13,029 bases of DNA from Gammaproteobacteria bacterium. Lineage in GTDB: Bacteria; Pseudomonadota; Gammaproteobacteria; Immundisolibacterales; Immundisolibacteraceae. This document shows, in pieces, positions 1 through 6,008 of this stretch. Numbering within the stretch: position 1 is the stretch's first letter; every line of letters starts with the position of its first letter. Position numbers and translations under genes: made by a program. The notes beneath the pieces are model-generated. The model saw only the letters and a list, made by a program, of their open reading frames with translations. It ran no database searches and had not been told where the DNA came from. Location: contig QNFC01000025.1 of the NCBI GenBank assembly GCA_003645395.1, positions 1-13,029 on the forward strand. Reading direction: 5' to 3'.

Positions 1-653
1 CCGCGCACGCCGTATTCGGCTCCGCCGTTACCAATTACCACCTTGCCATTCACAATGCGCGGCGCACCGGTAATGCTGTAGGGGCGGCTTTTGTCGATGG
101 TCAGGGTTTCCCAGACCTTTTTGCCGGTTTTGGCATCGATGGCCACCAGGCGACCGTCGATGGTGCCAACATAAATTTTGCCATTCCACGCGGCCACGCC
201 GCGATTAACCACGTCGCAGCAAGCGTTGATGCCCCAGGCACGATCCACCTGGGGATCGTAGCGCCAGAGCTGTTCGCCGGTGCGGCCGTCTACCGCAAAG
301 ACCACGCTCCAGGTACCGCTGAAGTAGAGCACGCCGTCGATCGCCAGCGGTGTCGCTTCCAGGCCGCGATGGGTATTGAGGTCAAAGTGCCAGGCCAGCC
401 CGAGCTGATCAACGTTATCCGTAGTGATTTCGGCTAACGGACTGTAGCGTTGCTCGTCATAGGTACGCCCGGTGCTCATCCAGTTGCCAGGCTCTTTATC
501 TGCGGCGGTGATGCGTGCGCCATCAACGGCTGCGGTGCTACCAAATTCGTCCCGATCACCAAGTGCGGTGGTGATATCGCCTTCAACCGCAGCGGCGCTG
601 CCGGTAATCATCATTAATAATGCTAAACAGGTTTGTTGCCAGGCCTTCGGCAT
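1..653 (-). CDS. PQQ-dependent (quinoprotein) alcohol dehydrogenase, N-terminal part, truncated by window edge
   Basis: Only the first 217 codons are present; the gene continues past base 1. The ATG at 653-651 is preceded by a GGGAGAG ribosome binding site (659-665). Residues 1-22 look like a Sec signal peptide (hydrophobic run from about 9 to 22, ending in Ala residues), so the enzyme should be periplasmic. The mature part has the eight-bladed propeller signature of the family: two tryptophan-docking motifs of the form A-x-D-x-x-T-G-x-x-x-W (120-130 and 171-181), Glu99 in LEATPL, the adjacent cysteines Cys145-Cys146 that form the vicinal disulfide over PQQ, the following DVVNRG segment, and Gly210-Gly211-Ala212-Glu213, whose Glu is normally a metal ligand. 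By family knowledge it oxidises alcohols to aldehydes with PQQ and Ca or a lanthanide. The sequence most resembles type II quinohaemoprotein alcohol dehydrogenases, but the C-terminal cytochrome c domain that would prove this, and the residue that separates Ca from lanthanide use, lie outside the window. Confidence 0.93.
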   Translation of the reverse strand, partial: MPKAWQQTCLALLMMITGSAAAVEGDITTALGDRDEFGSTAAVDGARITAADKEPGNWMSTGRTYDEQRYSPLAEITTDNVDQLGLAWHFDLNTHRGLEATPLAIDGVLYFSGTWSVVFAVDGRTGEQLWRYDPQVDRAWGINACCDVVNRGVAAWNGKIYVGTIDGRLVAIDAKTGKKVWETLTIDKSRPYSITGAPRIVNGKVVIGNGGAEYGVR

Positions 654-676
654 TGCGTTCTCTCCCAGTGTTCTTT

Positions 677-706
677 ATGTCAGTCATCAACATGTCAGTC
701 ATCAAC
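677..706. repeat. Perfect tandem duplication of 15 bp
   Basis: The unit ATGTCAGTCATCAAC occurs twice back to back (677-691 and 692-706) with no mismatch. On the minus strand it lies 24-53 bp before the PQQ dehydrogenase ATG, between the putative operator and the ribosome binding site. It could be a pair of direct-repeat binding sites for an activator, or a recent slippage duplication in the 5' untranslated region. The sequence alone does not decide. Confidence 0.9.
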
Positions 707-772
707 GCGCAAAATTTCTTGGGCGGCGTCGTTACCCGGCAATCGTAACTGTAATCGTCGAGAAGACGCTAG

Positions 773-788
773 TTAAACGATTGTTTAA
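773..788. promoter_or_regulatory. Putative TetR operator in front of the PQQ dehydrogenase
   Basis: A 16-bp palindrome, TTAAACGA-TTGTTTAA, with one mismatch between its half-sites (base 782). Including flanks, bases 769-787 match 17 of 19 positions of the operator-like palindrome at 4249-4267 in front of the tetR gene. It lies 120 bp upstream of the dehydrogenase ATG. Palindromes of this size and AT-rich ends with a central CG are typical of TetR-family operators. That the local TetR protein binds here is inference. Confidence 0.65.
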
Positions 789-820
789 TTTTTCGTGTTT
801 TTAACATTCACGATGATGGA

Positions 821-843
821 GCTTAATCAGCCGTTGATTAAGC
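821..843. repeat. Inverted repeat over the stop codon of the acyl-CoA synthetase
   Basis: Perfect 9-bp arms GCTTAATCA and TGATTAAGC are separated by five bases (GCCGT). The right arm covers the TAA stop codon of the acyl-CoA synthetase (838-840). On the minus strand the hairpin is AT-rich and has no U-tract directly after it, so it is not a classic intrinsic terminator. It could be a weak terminator, an mRNA 3' end stabiliser, or a second regulator-binding site upstream of the dehydrogenase. Confidence 0.5.
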
Positions 844-2475
844 ATCGCTCGTTGCCAGGTGAAAATCCCGATACTCTTCACGCAACTTTACTTTGTTCAT
901 TTTGCCTACGGTTGATTTCGAAATTTCATCAACAAAGACAAAATCGGGCAACATCCATTTGGGAACTTCCGTCAGCAGATGGTCACGCAGGTGGTCGGCG
1001 GTGGGAAACTCACGGGTCCCGGGTGGTTTGGCGATTAATGCCAACGGTCGTTCGCCGAATTTATTGTGGGGCACGCCGATTACGCAGGCCTCAAGCACGC
1101 CGAGGTGGCTGGTCAGCGCATTCTCCAGCGTTAGTGCGGGAATCCATTCGCCACCGGATTTAATCATGCCCTTACTTCGGCTGATAAAGCTGACGGTGGC
1201 GTCCGGATGACGTACGCCAATGTCGCCACTGCGCAGCCAGCCATCTTCGGTAAAGAGCTCCTTGCTGTTAACCGGGTCGCGGTAATACTCTGAAATCACG
1301 TGCAGGCCGCTGGCGATGATCTCGCCCTGTTCAATGCCATCGGCGGTGACATCGCTGCCGTCTTCGCGAATCACCCGCATGCGCAGGCCAACCACCGGCA
1401 GGCCGCCATTGAGAGCCATCATCCGCTCGTAGGCGTCATCGGCGTTATAACCGTGCATCGTCTGGTAGAAGGGAAACGAGTTCTCCGCCAGAGTTTCGGT
1501 CATGCCCCAGCCACCACAACGCACATCCACGTTGCGCTCGCGAAACCAGTCGGCGAGTTCACGAGTGGTGAGATCGCCACCGACCATCATCGTCTTCAGA
1601 CTGGAGAGGTCGTAGTCACGCTCTTTAAGTGCGCGCATCAACATTTTGCCCATGATTGGATTCGCGGCGAAATGGGTCACTCCCTCGGCATCAATCAGAC
1701 TGGCGAAGGTGTGACCATCCGGGTGGGGGCCACAGACCACCAGTTTGGCCCCAGCGATAAAGGCATCTAGTGGGATGTTAAAGCCGTGGGCGTGGAACAT
1801 CGGCGGGGCGACCAATAGTACGTCTTCGCCGTAAAACGGCCCCATGGTTTGCGGCGACATGCGGGTCAGCGCGCGTAGCGTCAAAAAGCGGTTGGAGTAG
1901 GGCACCCCTTTGGGCATGCCGGTGGTGCCGCCAGTGACGGCGACACAGACGGTATCGTTTTCATCAATATCGTCGGGGAAATTGTACCGGTCGCCGGCAT
2001 CGGCTATGAGGCTTTCATAGCTATAGAGCGGCGCCAGGGTTGTCTTCGGCAATTCGCCACTCTGATTCATGATAACAAAGGCCTTAACGGTGCTGGCACC
2101 GGCAGCCACAGCCAGTTCGGCGAGGGGAATGAATTCCTCTTCGAGGAATAGCACCTGGTCTTCAACGAGGTTCATCTTGTAAACGATGGCCTCTATTTCA
2201 AGGCGAAAATTGCTTGGGTGATAAATAGAGCCTTTGCAGATAGTGGCATAGTCGAGTTCCAGGTGTTGCTGGCTGTTCCATGCGAATACGCCAACAGCCT
2301 CTCCGCGTCCAACCCCGAGGTCATCTAGAACATGGGCAAGTTTCTGGATACGCCGGTAAAAATCGCGGTAGGTATAGCGAAACATGGAATCGTCCGCCTG
2401 GCGAATGGCAATTTCCCGGTCTGGGTAGATTAACGCCGCTCGCTCAACGATATTTTTAACTAGTAGTGCATCCAC
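838..2475 (-). CDS. AMP-forming medium/long-chain acyl-CoA synthetase (AlkK-like ANL family)
   Basis: This 545-residue protein matches the length of AlkK-type fatty acid-CoA ligases, which adenylate a carboxylic acid and transfer it to CoA in the cytoplasm. Visible motifs in order: the phosphate-binding loop TGGTTGMPKG (181-190), APPMFHAHG (223-231), GWGMTET (322-328), DGWLRSGDIG (411-420), the A8 hinge region SRSKGMIKSGGEW (432-444), and the C-terminal catalytic lysine Lys525 in STVGK. Two positions in the hinge region differ from the usual DR-x-KD pattern: Ser432 replaces the hinge Asp and Gly436 replaces Asp. The start is GTG at 2475, chosen because no in-frame ATG lies near and a GGAGG sits 10 bases upstream. 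It is co-oriented with the PQQ dehydrogenase and would act later in an alcohol-to-acyl-CoA route. Aldehyde dehydrogenase is not in the window. Substrate chain length cannot be read from the sequence; aryl or terpenoid acids are alternatives. Confidence 0.93.
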   Translation of the reverse strand: MDALLVKNIVERAALIYPDREIAIRQADDSMFRYTYRDFYRRIQKLAHVLDDLGVGRGEAVGVFAWNSQQHLELDYATICKGSIYHPSNFRLEIEAIVYKMNLVEDQVLFLEEEFIPLAELAVAAGASTVKAFVIMNQSGELPKTTLAPLYSYESLIADAGDRYNFPDDIDENDTVCVAVTGGTTGMPKGVPYSNRFLTLRALTRMSPQTMGPFYGEDVLLVAPPMFHAHGFNIPLDAFIAGAKLVVCGPHPDGHTFASLIDAEGVTHFAANPIMGKMLMRALKERDYDLSSLKTMMVGGDLTTRELADWFRERNVDVRCGGWGMTETLAENSFPFYQTMHGYNADDAYERMMALNGGLPVVGLRMRVIREDGSDVTADGIEQGEIIASGLHVISEYYRDPVNSKELFTEDGWLRSGDIGVRHPDATVSFISRSKGMIKSGGEWIPALTLENALTSHLGVLEACVIGVPHNKFGERPLALIAKPPGTREFPTADHLRDHLLTEVPKWMLPDFVFVDEISKSTVGKMNKVKLREEYRDFHLATSDA

Positions 2476-2485
2476 TTTTTAAAAA

Positions 2486-2490
2486 CCTCC
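2486..2490 (-). promoter_or_regulatory. Ribosome binding site that fixes the GTG start of the acyl-CoA synthetase
   Basis: On the minus strand GGAGG (extended as GGAGAGGAGG over 2486-2495) precedes the GTG at 2475-2473 by ten bases, most of them T then A. The spacing is slightly long but no better start is in frame. The rest of the 105-bp gap up to the NfeD-like gene shows only a weak TATACA-like hexamer and no clear terminator. Confidence 0.6.
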
Positions 2491-2580
2491 TCTCCATTAG
2501 CTGATTGCGGTCGCGGCAGTTCGATGTATAGACGAATAAGCCGTGCACAAGGTGGGCCACTAGCAGCTAGAAAGTACAAA

Positions 2581-3036
2581 CTACGCCTCTATGTCGAACT
2601 GCAGCTGGCTGCCGTTAATTGCTGTGATCTTGATGCGGCTACCCGCGTCGCAGTCGGGACCAGTAATGATCCAGATGGTGTCACCCAGTTGGAGTGTTCC
2701 GCGGCGCTGGACGACAGGCTCGGGCAGCGTAAATTGCTGACCGATGTGTTCTACACCGCGTCGGTTCAGTGTCGGTTCGGCGGTTTTAGCTGGGTGGGTT
2801 TTTACCCAGGCCAGCCAGCTGATGATGGCAACGATTGATGTGAGTGAGAAAATCAGTAACTGAATTTCCCAGCTCAGCTGGGGTGATAGCAGCAGCAATA
2901 CGCCCACTGCGCCGGCAGCGACGGCCATCCACAGGAAAAAGGCCCCAGGAGCGAGGGCTTCAAGCACCAGCAGCGCGACCGCCAGCGCCCACCAATGCCA
3001 GAATAGTAGATGCTCGAGGTATGCTGAGGTTGTCAT
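2581..3036 (-). CDS. ybbJ: NfeD-like membrane protein (YbbJ family), partner of QmcA
   Basis: A 151-residue protein with an N-terminal hydrophobic block (about residues 14-50 and 56-77, giving two or three membrane helices with GAFFLWMAVAAG between them) and a soluble C-terminal beta-rich domain (about 90-150) of the OB-fold type seen in short NfeD proteins. It lacks the ClpP-like protease domain of long NfeD proteins. Its ATG overlaps the stop codon of the upstream SPFH gene by one base (TAATG), so the two are translationally coupled; a GAGG at 3044-3047 serves as ribosome binding site. SPFH proteins and NfeD proteins are a conserved pair across bacteria and act together at the inner membrane. 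Length and gene pairing match E. coli YbbJ (152 residues) next to QmcA. The precise molecular role is not established from the sequence. Confidence 0.9.
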   Translation of the reverse strand: MTTSAYLEHLLFWHWWALAVALLVLEALAPGAFFLWMAVAAGAVGVLLLLSPQLSWEIQLLIFSLTSIVAIISWLAWVKTHPAKTAEPTLNRRGVEHIGQQFTLPEPVVQRRGTLQLGDTIWIITGPDCDAGSRIKITAINGSQLQFDIEA

Positions 3037-3977
3037 TAAAAATCCTCGGCAGAGGGTTGCGATCTGCTCTGCATTGCATCTTTAGCCAGCTCCGCAATGC
3101 CGCCGATGGCGCCAATCACGCTGGACGATTCCAGTGGCATAAACACCAGTTTTTCGTTGGGGGCAGAGGCAATCTCTTTTAGCGCCTCGATGTATTTATT
3201 GGCAACAAAATAATTGATGGCATTGAGATCGCCATTTGCGATTGCCGCGGAGACCATGGAGGTGGCTTTCGCCTCCGCTTCAGCGAGCCGTTCCCGGCCT
3301 TCCGCTTCACGAAAAGCCGCCTCTCGCTTGCCTTCTGCGTTTAAAATGGCGCTCTGCTTCTCGCCTTCGGCACGTAGGATTTCTGCCTGTCTAACGCCTT
3401 CCGATTCCAGAATTACGGCGCGCTTTTCACGCTCTGCTTTCATCTGTCTGGCCATAGACTCGACCAGGTCATCCGGAGGCGAAATATCTTTAATCTCGAT
3501 GCGCGTAATTTTAATGCCCCAGGGACTGGTCGCTTCGTCTACAACGCTCAGTAACTGGGCGTTGATGCGGTCACGTTTTGACAGTAGCTCGTCAAGGTCC
3601 ATGCCGCCCATCACGGTGCGAATGTTGGTCATGGTGAGGTTGAGAATGGAAAGCTCCAGCCGGCGCACTTCGTATGCCGCTTTGGGGGCATCGAGTACCT
3701 GAAAAAATACCACTCCGTCGACTTTGACCATGGCGTTATCGCGGGTGATGATTTCCTGTGAAGGAACGTCCATCACCTGTTCCATCATGTTCATTTTGGT
3801 CCCGACCCGGTCTACCACCGGAATCAGGAAACTTAAGCCGGGCGAAAGCGTACGGGTGTAGCGACCAAACCGTTCCACTGTGTACTCATTCCCCTGTGGA
3901 ACGACCTTGATACCCATAAACAGCAGCGTTGCTGAGAGTACAAAAAAGAAAAGGATAAAGAGTTGAAAACCAGCCAT
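3036..3977 (-). CDS. qmcA: SPFH/stomatin-family membrane protein QmcA
   Basis: This 313-residue protein has one N-terminal membrane helix (about 4-21), then an SPFH/band-7 domain starting with KVVPQGNEYTVERFGRYT (24-41) and continuing through NMMEQVMDVPSQE (63-75) and NLTMTNIRTVMGGMDLDELL (113-132). A long charged coiled coil rich in Glu, Ala, Lys and Arg follows (about 175-245, with repeats of the type R-A-E-G-E-K-Q). These stretches are close to those of E. coli QmcA (305 residues), which supports the name. Such proteins oligomerise into large inner-membrane assemblies and influence membrane proteolysis (FtsH) and microdomains. The ATG at 3977-3975 is preceded by GGAGT (3986-3990) at eight bases. 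It forms an operon with the NfeD-like gene. It is divergent from the tetR operon, and the palindrome at 4252-4269 lies 275 bp upstream, so co-regulation is possible but not shown. Confidence 0.95.
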   Translation of the reverse strand: MAGFQLFILFFFVLSATLLFMGIKVVPQGNEYTVERFGRYTRTLSPGLSFLIPVVDRVGTKMNMMEQVMDVPSQEIITRDNAMVKVDGVVFFQVLDAPKAAYEVRRLELSILNLTMTNIRTVMGGMDLDELLSKRDRINAQLLSVVDEATSPWGIKITRIEIKDISPPDDLVESMARQMKAEREKRAVILESEGVRQAEILRAEGEKQSAILNAEGKREAAFREAEGRERLAEAEAKATSMVSAAIANGDLNAINYFVANKYIEALKEIASAPNEKLVFMPLESSSVIGAIGGIAELAKDAMQSRSQPSAEDF

Positions 3978-4221
3978 TAGGATTTACTCCAGAATAAAAC
4001 AGGACGGGATCGACCTGCGTTATCATCGCAAAAAAAAGGCCTGAGTACGACTTTGGAGGCTGATCTAATAATTTGGCGTGTGACGCTGTGCTGTAGGTTT
4101 GAGGCTGTGCGGTAACGGTTGCCGACGACAAGAATTCAAGATTGATTCGAGTACGCGGAGAACTACTGCCAGCCCTTATTAGAAAAGCGGGAACTAACTG
4201 ATGCTGAGGGATGTAAACGGG

Positions 4222-4250
4222 GTGACAAAGATGGGGGGGTGGAATAAACT
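4222..4250 (+). promoter_or_regulatory. Candidate sigma70 promoter of the tetR-MFP-RND operon
   Basis: A -35 box GTGACA (4222-4227, five of six consensus bases), a 17-bp spacer and a -10 box TAAACT (4245-4250, four of six) point at tetR. Transcription would begin about 4256-4258, inside the palindrome that starts at 4252, the geometry expected for an autorepressed TetR gene. The spacer contains a run of seven G (4233-4239). Confidence 0.5.
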
Positions 4251-4251
4251 A

Positions 4252-4269
4252 GCTAAACGATCGTTTAGC
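4252..4269. promoter_or_regulatory. Putative autoregulatory TetR operator, perfect 18-bp palindrome
   Basis: GCTAAACGA-TCGTTTAGC is a perfect palindrome centred 40 bp before the tetR ATG and directly downstream of the candidate -10 box. A bound repressor dimer would cover the transcription start. The near-copy at 773-788 suggests a shared operator consensus of TAAACGATYGTTTA. Confidence 0.75.
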
Positions 4270-4300
4270 CATTAGTGTGACACCCCAAAGAGTAGGGTAA

Positions 4301-4909
4301 ATGAATAAGGTACGAGAAACAAATATAACCGGCAGCAATACCCGAGAGGCAATATTACAGTCAGCGGTAGGGTTATTTTCCGAATCGGGTTTCAGCGGCG
4401 TGTCGATGCGCGATCTGGCTAAGGCGTGCTCGATCACGCCGGCTGCGCTTTACCACCATTTCGATAATAAGAAATCGCTCTATGTTGAGTCGATCAGCCA
4501 CGCATTCGCAGAACGAACTCAGGGGCTGGAGCCGGTTCTTGAGCAAGCCGAGGGCGGCGAAGAAACTGTCCGCGGCATTATTCGGTGGTTCGTTGAGCTG
4601 GTGGCCGGCGATACGATTTTTCGGCGGTTATTGCATCGTGAATTGCTGGAGGGTGATGAAGAGCGGTTGAAACTAATTACCGAGCAGGTATTACAAACTC
4701 CGTTTGAAAAAATCAGCCGGACTCTTGAGCAGGTTTATCCTAATGCCGACGCTGCTTTTGTCGGAATTTCAACTATTTCAATTGTCCTGGGTCACCTGGA
4801 GCTGGCGCCATTGCGTGGCTATCTCGGTATTCCAGTTCCCGGATACTCGGTTGAGGAAATGGCTGACCGAATCACCAACCTGCTGATGAGCGGGTTTGAA
4901 GGTGCGTAG
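4301..4909 (+). CDS. TetR/AcrR-family transcriptional repressor
   Basis: This 202-residue protein has the family layout: an N-terminal three-helix DNA-binding domain (about 14-60) with TREAILQSAVGLFSESGF (14-31) as first helix and turn, and the helix-turn-helix VSMRDLAKACSITPAALYHH (34-53) ending in the near-universal YHHF-x-x-KKSL (51-60). The remaining helices form the ligand-binding and dimerisation domain, whose sequence does not identify the ligand. The ATG at 4301 has only a weak AGGG (4294-4297) before it. The gene is first in an operon with an MFP and an RND permease, and overlaps the MFP by 14 bases, the usual arrangement for a local efflux repressor. A perfect palindrome 40 bp upstream implies autoregulation. 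A second copy of the palindrome before the PQQ dehydrogenase implies a wider role, perhaps sensing an alcohol, aldehyde or acyl-CoA. Confidence 0.95.
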   Translation: MNKVRETNITGSNTREAILQSAVGLFSESGFSGVSMRDLAKACSITPAALYHHFDNKKSLYVESISHAFAERTQGLEPVLEQAEGGEETVRGIIRWFVELVAGDTIFRRLLHRELLEGDEERLKLITEQVLQTPFEKISRTLEQVYPNADAAFVGISTISIVLGHLELAPLRGYLGIPVPGYSVEEMADRITNLLMSGFEGA

Positions 4910-6008
4910 AAAGTACTGGTTGCTTTCCGTTCTGTCGTTGGGCGTTTTGGCATTTGGGTTATACGGTTGTGCGGATGAAAGCGATGATAATAACCACCTC
5001 ACTGGAGCTGTTAGCCCGCACCATGTGACCAGTTGGCAAGTTCGCAGTGGTCCGGTTGAGCAAGTCTACCGGGTGCCAGGAACAGTTACTGCCGATGATC
5101 GTATTCAGCTCTCGTCGCGGATTACCGGGTTTATTCAGCAAGTTAGTGTTCGCGAAGGCGACACCGTCCATCGTGGGGATCTGCTGGTAGAAATCGACTC
5201 AGCAGAGGTTGATGGCGCGATTCGTGCGGGGGAAGCGGCGCTTGAATCTGCGAAGACTGACCTTGAGGATGCCCAGCGGGACGTTGCCAAGTACCGTGAA
5301 CTGGCCCGGCAGGGCAGTATTCCGGCCGACACTTTCCGTAAGAGCAGAGTCCGGTACGACCTTGCCCGCTCGCAACTGGTCGAAGCAACAGCAGCCTATG
5401 AGACCGCTGTTTCTAACCGTCGTTATACGTCGATCCGTAGTCCGGTTGATGGGGTGGTGATCGTGTTACATAAGCAGAGCGGTGATTTGGCGACCACCGG
5501 CGCGCCGATATTGTTGATCGAGTCTCAATCTTCGCTGGTATTTCAGACTTACGTGGCGGAAAAACGGGTTTCTGCCATTTCAGTCGGGCAGAAAGTGGCG
5601 GTCGAGTTGGACGCACTGGACCAGCCTCTCAGTGGTGAAGTGCTGCGGGTAGTGCCGTCAGGTGATCCGGTGACCCGCCGGTTTGAAGTGAAACTAGCTC
5701 TGCCCGACACAGTGAGCCTGCTGCCGGGCATGTTTGGTCGCGCCCGGTTCACTATTGGCCAGGTCAACCGTGTCGTGATTCCGCGTTCAATGTTGGTGGA
5801 CCGCGGGGGTTTGCGTGGAGTAATGGTTGTTTCCCACGGTGTCGCACATTTCCGTTGGCTGCGTCTGGGGCAGGAGTGGCCGGATCAGGTGGAGGTCATA
5901 GCCGGTTTGCAGGTCGATGAGTTGATCGTTGCCGATCCACCTGCTGACTTGTTTGATGGTGCGGCGGTGGTGGCCAGCGAGCAGAGAACAGCAATCATCC
6001 ATGAGTGA
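4896..6008 (+). CDS. RND efflux periplasmic adaptor (membrane fusion protein), probable lipoprotein
   Basis: This 370-residue HlyD/AcrA-type adaptor should link the RND permease to an outer-membrane channel. Residues 2-6 are basic, 9-22 hydrophobic, and LYGC (22-25) is a lipobox, so Cys25 is the likely lipidated first residue of the mature protein. Family parts in order: first lipoyl half and beta strands (about 55-101, including SSRITGFIQQVSVREGDTV, 73-91), a short alpha-helical hairpin (about 104-172), the second lipoyl half (RSPVDGVV, 181-188; GAPILLIES, 202-210), beta-barrel (about 213-285) and membrane-proximal domain (about 290-365). The start is TTG at 4896, inside the end of tetR; a GTG at 4902 is the alternative and would keep the signal peptide. 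Weak ribosome binding at either start points to translational coupling with tetR. The 3' end overlaps the permease gene by eight bases. Confidence 0.93.
   Translation: MKVRRKYWLLSVLSLGVLAFGLYGCADESDDNNHLTGAVSPHHVTSWQVRSGPVEQVYRVPGTVTADDRIQLSSRITGFIQQVSVREGDTVHRGDLLVEIDSAEVDGAIRAGEAALESAKTDLEDAQRDVAKYRELARQGSIPADTFRKSRVRYDLARSQLVEATAAYETAVSNRRYTSIRSPVDGVVIVLHKQSGDLATTGAPILLIESQSSLVFQTYVAEKRVSAISVGQKVAVELDALDQPLSGEVLRVVPSGDPVTRRFEVKLALPDTVSLLPGMFGRARFTIGQVNRVVIPRSMLVDRGGLRGVMVVSHGVAHFRWLRLGQEWPDQVEVIAGLQVDELIVADPPADLFDGAAVVASEQRTAIIHE

Larger units (their letters stand above)
654..837 (-). promoter_or_regulatory. Structured intergenic region upstream of the PQQ dehydrogenase
   Basis: This 184-bp gap separates the acyl-CoA synthetase stop from the dehydrogenase start, both on the minus strand, so it should hold the dehydrogenase promoter. 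It carries a TetR-type palindrome (773-788), a tandem 15-bp duplication (677-706) and most of an inverted repeat (821-843). I found no convincing sigma70 promoter on the minus strand. The best candidate, TTGATG and TGACAT spaced 17 bp within the duplication, has a poor -10 box, so an activator-dependent promoter is possible. No sigma54 GG/GC signature was seen. Confidence 0.55.
3978..4300. other. Divergent intergenic region between qmcA and tetR (323 bp)
   Basis: No credible gene lies here. The right third holds the tetR promoter and operator (4222-4269). The qmcA-proximal part has an eight-A run (4030-4037) which, on the minus strand, follows a short GCCT/AGGC pairing as a T-tract, a weak attenuator-like shape that I do not call a terminator. 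I did not find a convincing -35/-10 pair for qmcA. A frame open on the minus strand across 3886-4131 has no ribosome binding site and overlaps the start of qmcA, so it is not called. Confidence 0.6.

Noticed and set aside
1300..1770. 156-codon open frame on the plus strand opposite the acyl-CoA synthetase
   Set aside because: Antisense to conserved ANL motifs, composition biased to His/Thr/Gly, no leader signal.
3214..3702. 162-codon open frame on the plus strand inside qmcA
   Set aside because: Ser/Arg-rich composition typical of an antisense frame; the minus strand encodes an unmistakable SPFH domain here.
4019..4062. Possible terminator or attenuator formed by GCCT/AGGC pairing and an eight-T run on the minus strand
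   Set aside because: The stem is only four base pairs with a long loop, and it lies in the leader of qmcA where no upstream minus-strand gene needs termination.
3886..4131. 81-codon open frame on the minus strand overlapping the qmcA start and leader
   Set aside because: No ribosome binding site or recognisable domain; overlaps the well-supported qmcA start by about 90 bases in another frame.
5929..6000. 24-codon N-terminal extension of the plus-strand RND permease from an upstream ATG
   Set aside because: The extension has no RND similarity and would overlap the adaptor gene by 80 bases. The ATG at 6001 gives the usual short cytoplasmic N-terminus before TM1 and an ordinary 8-base overlap.
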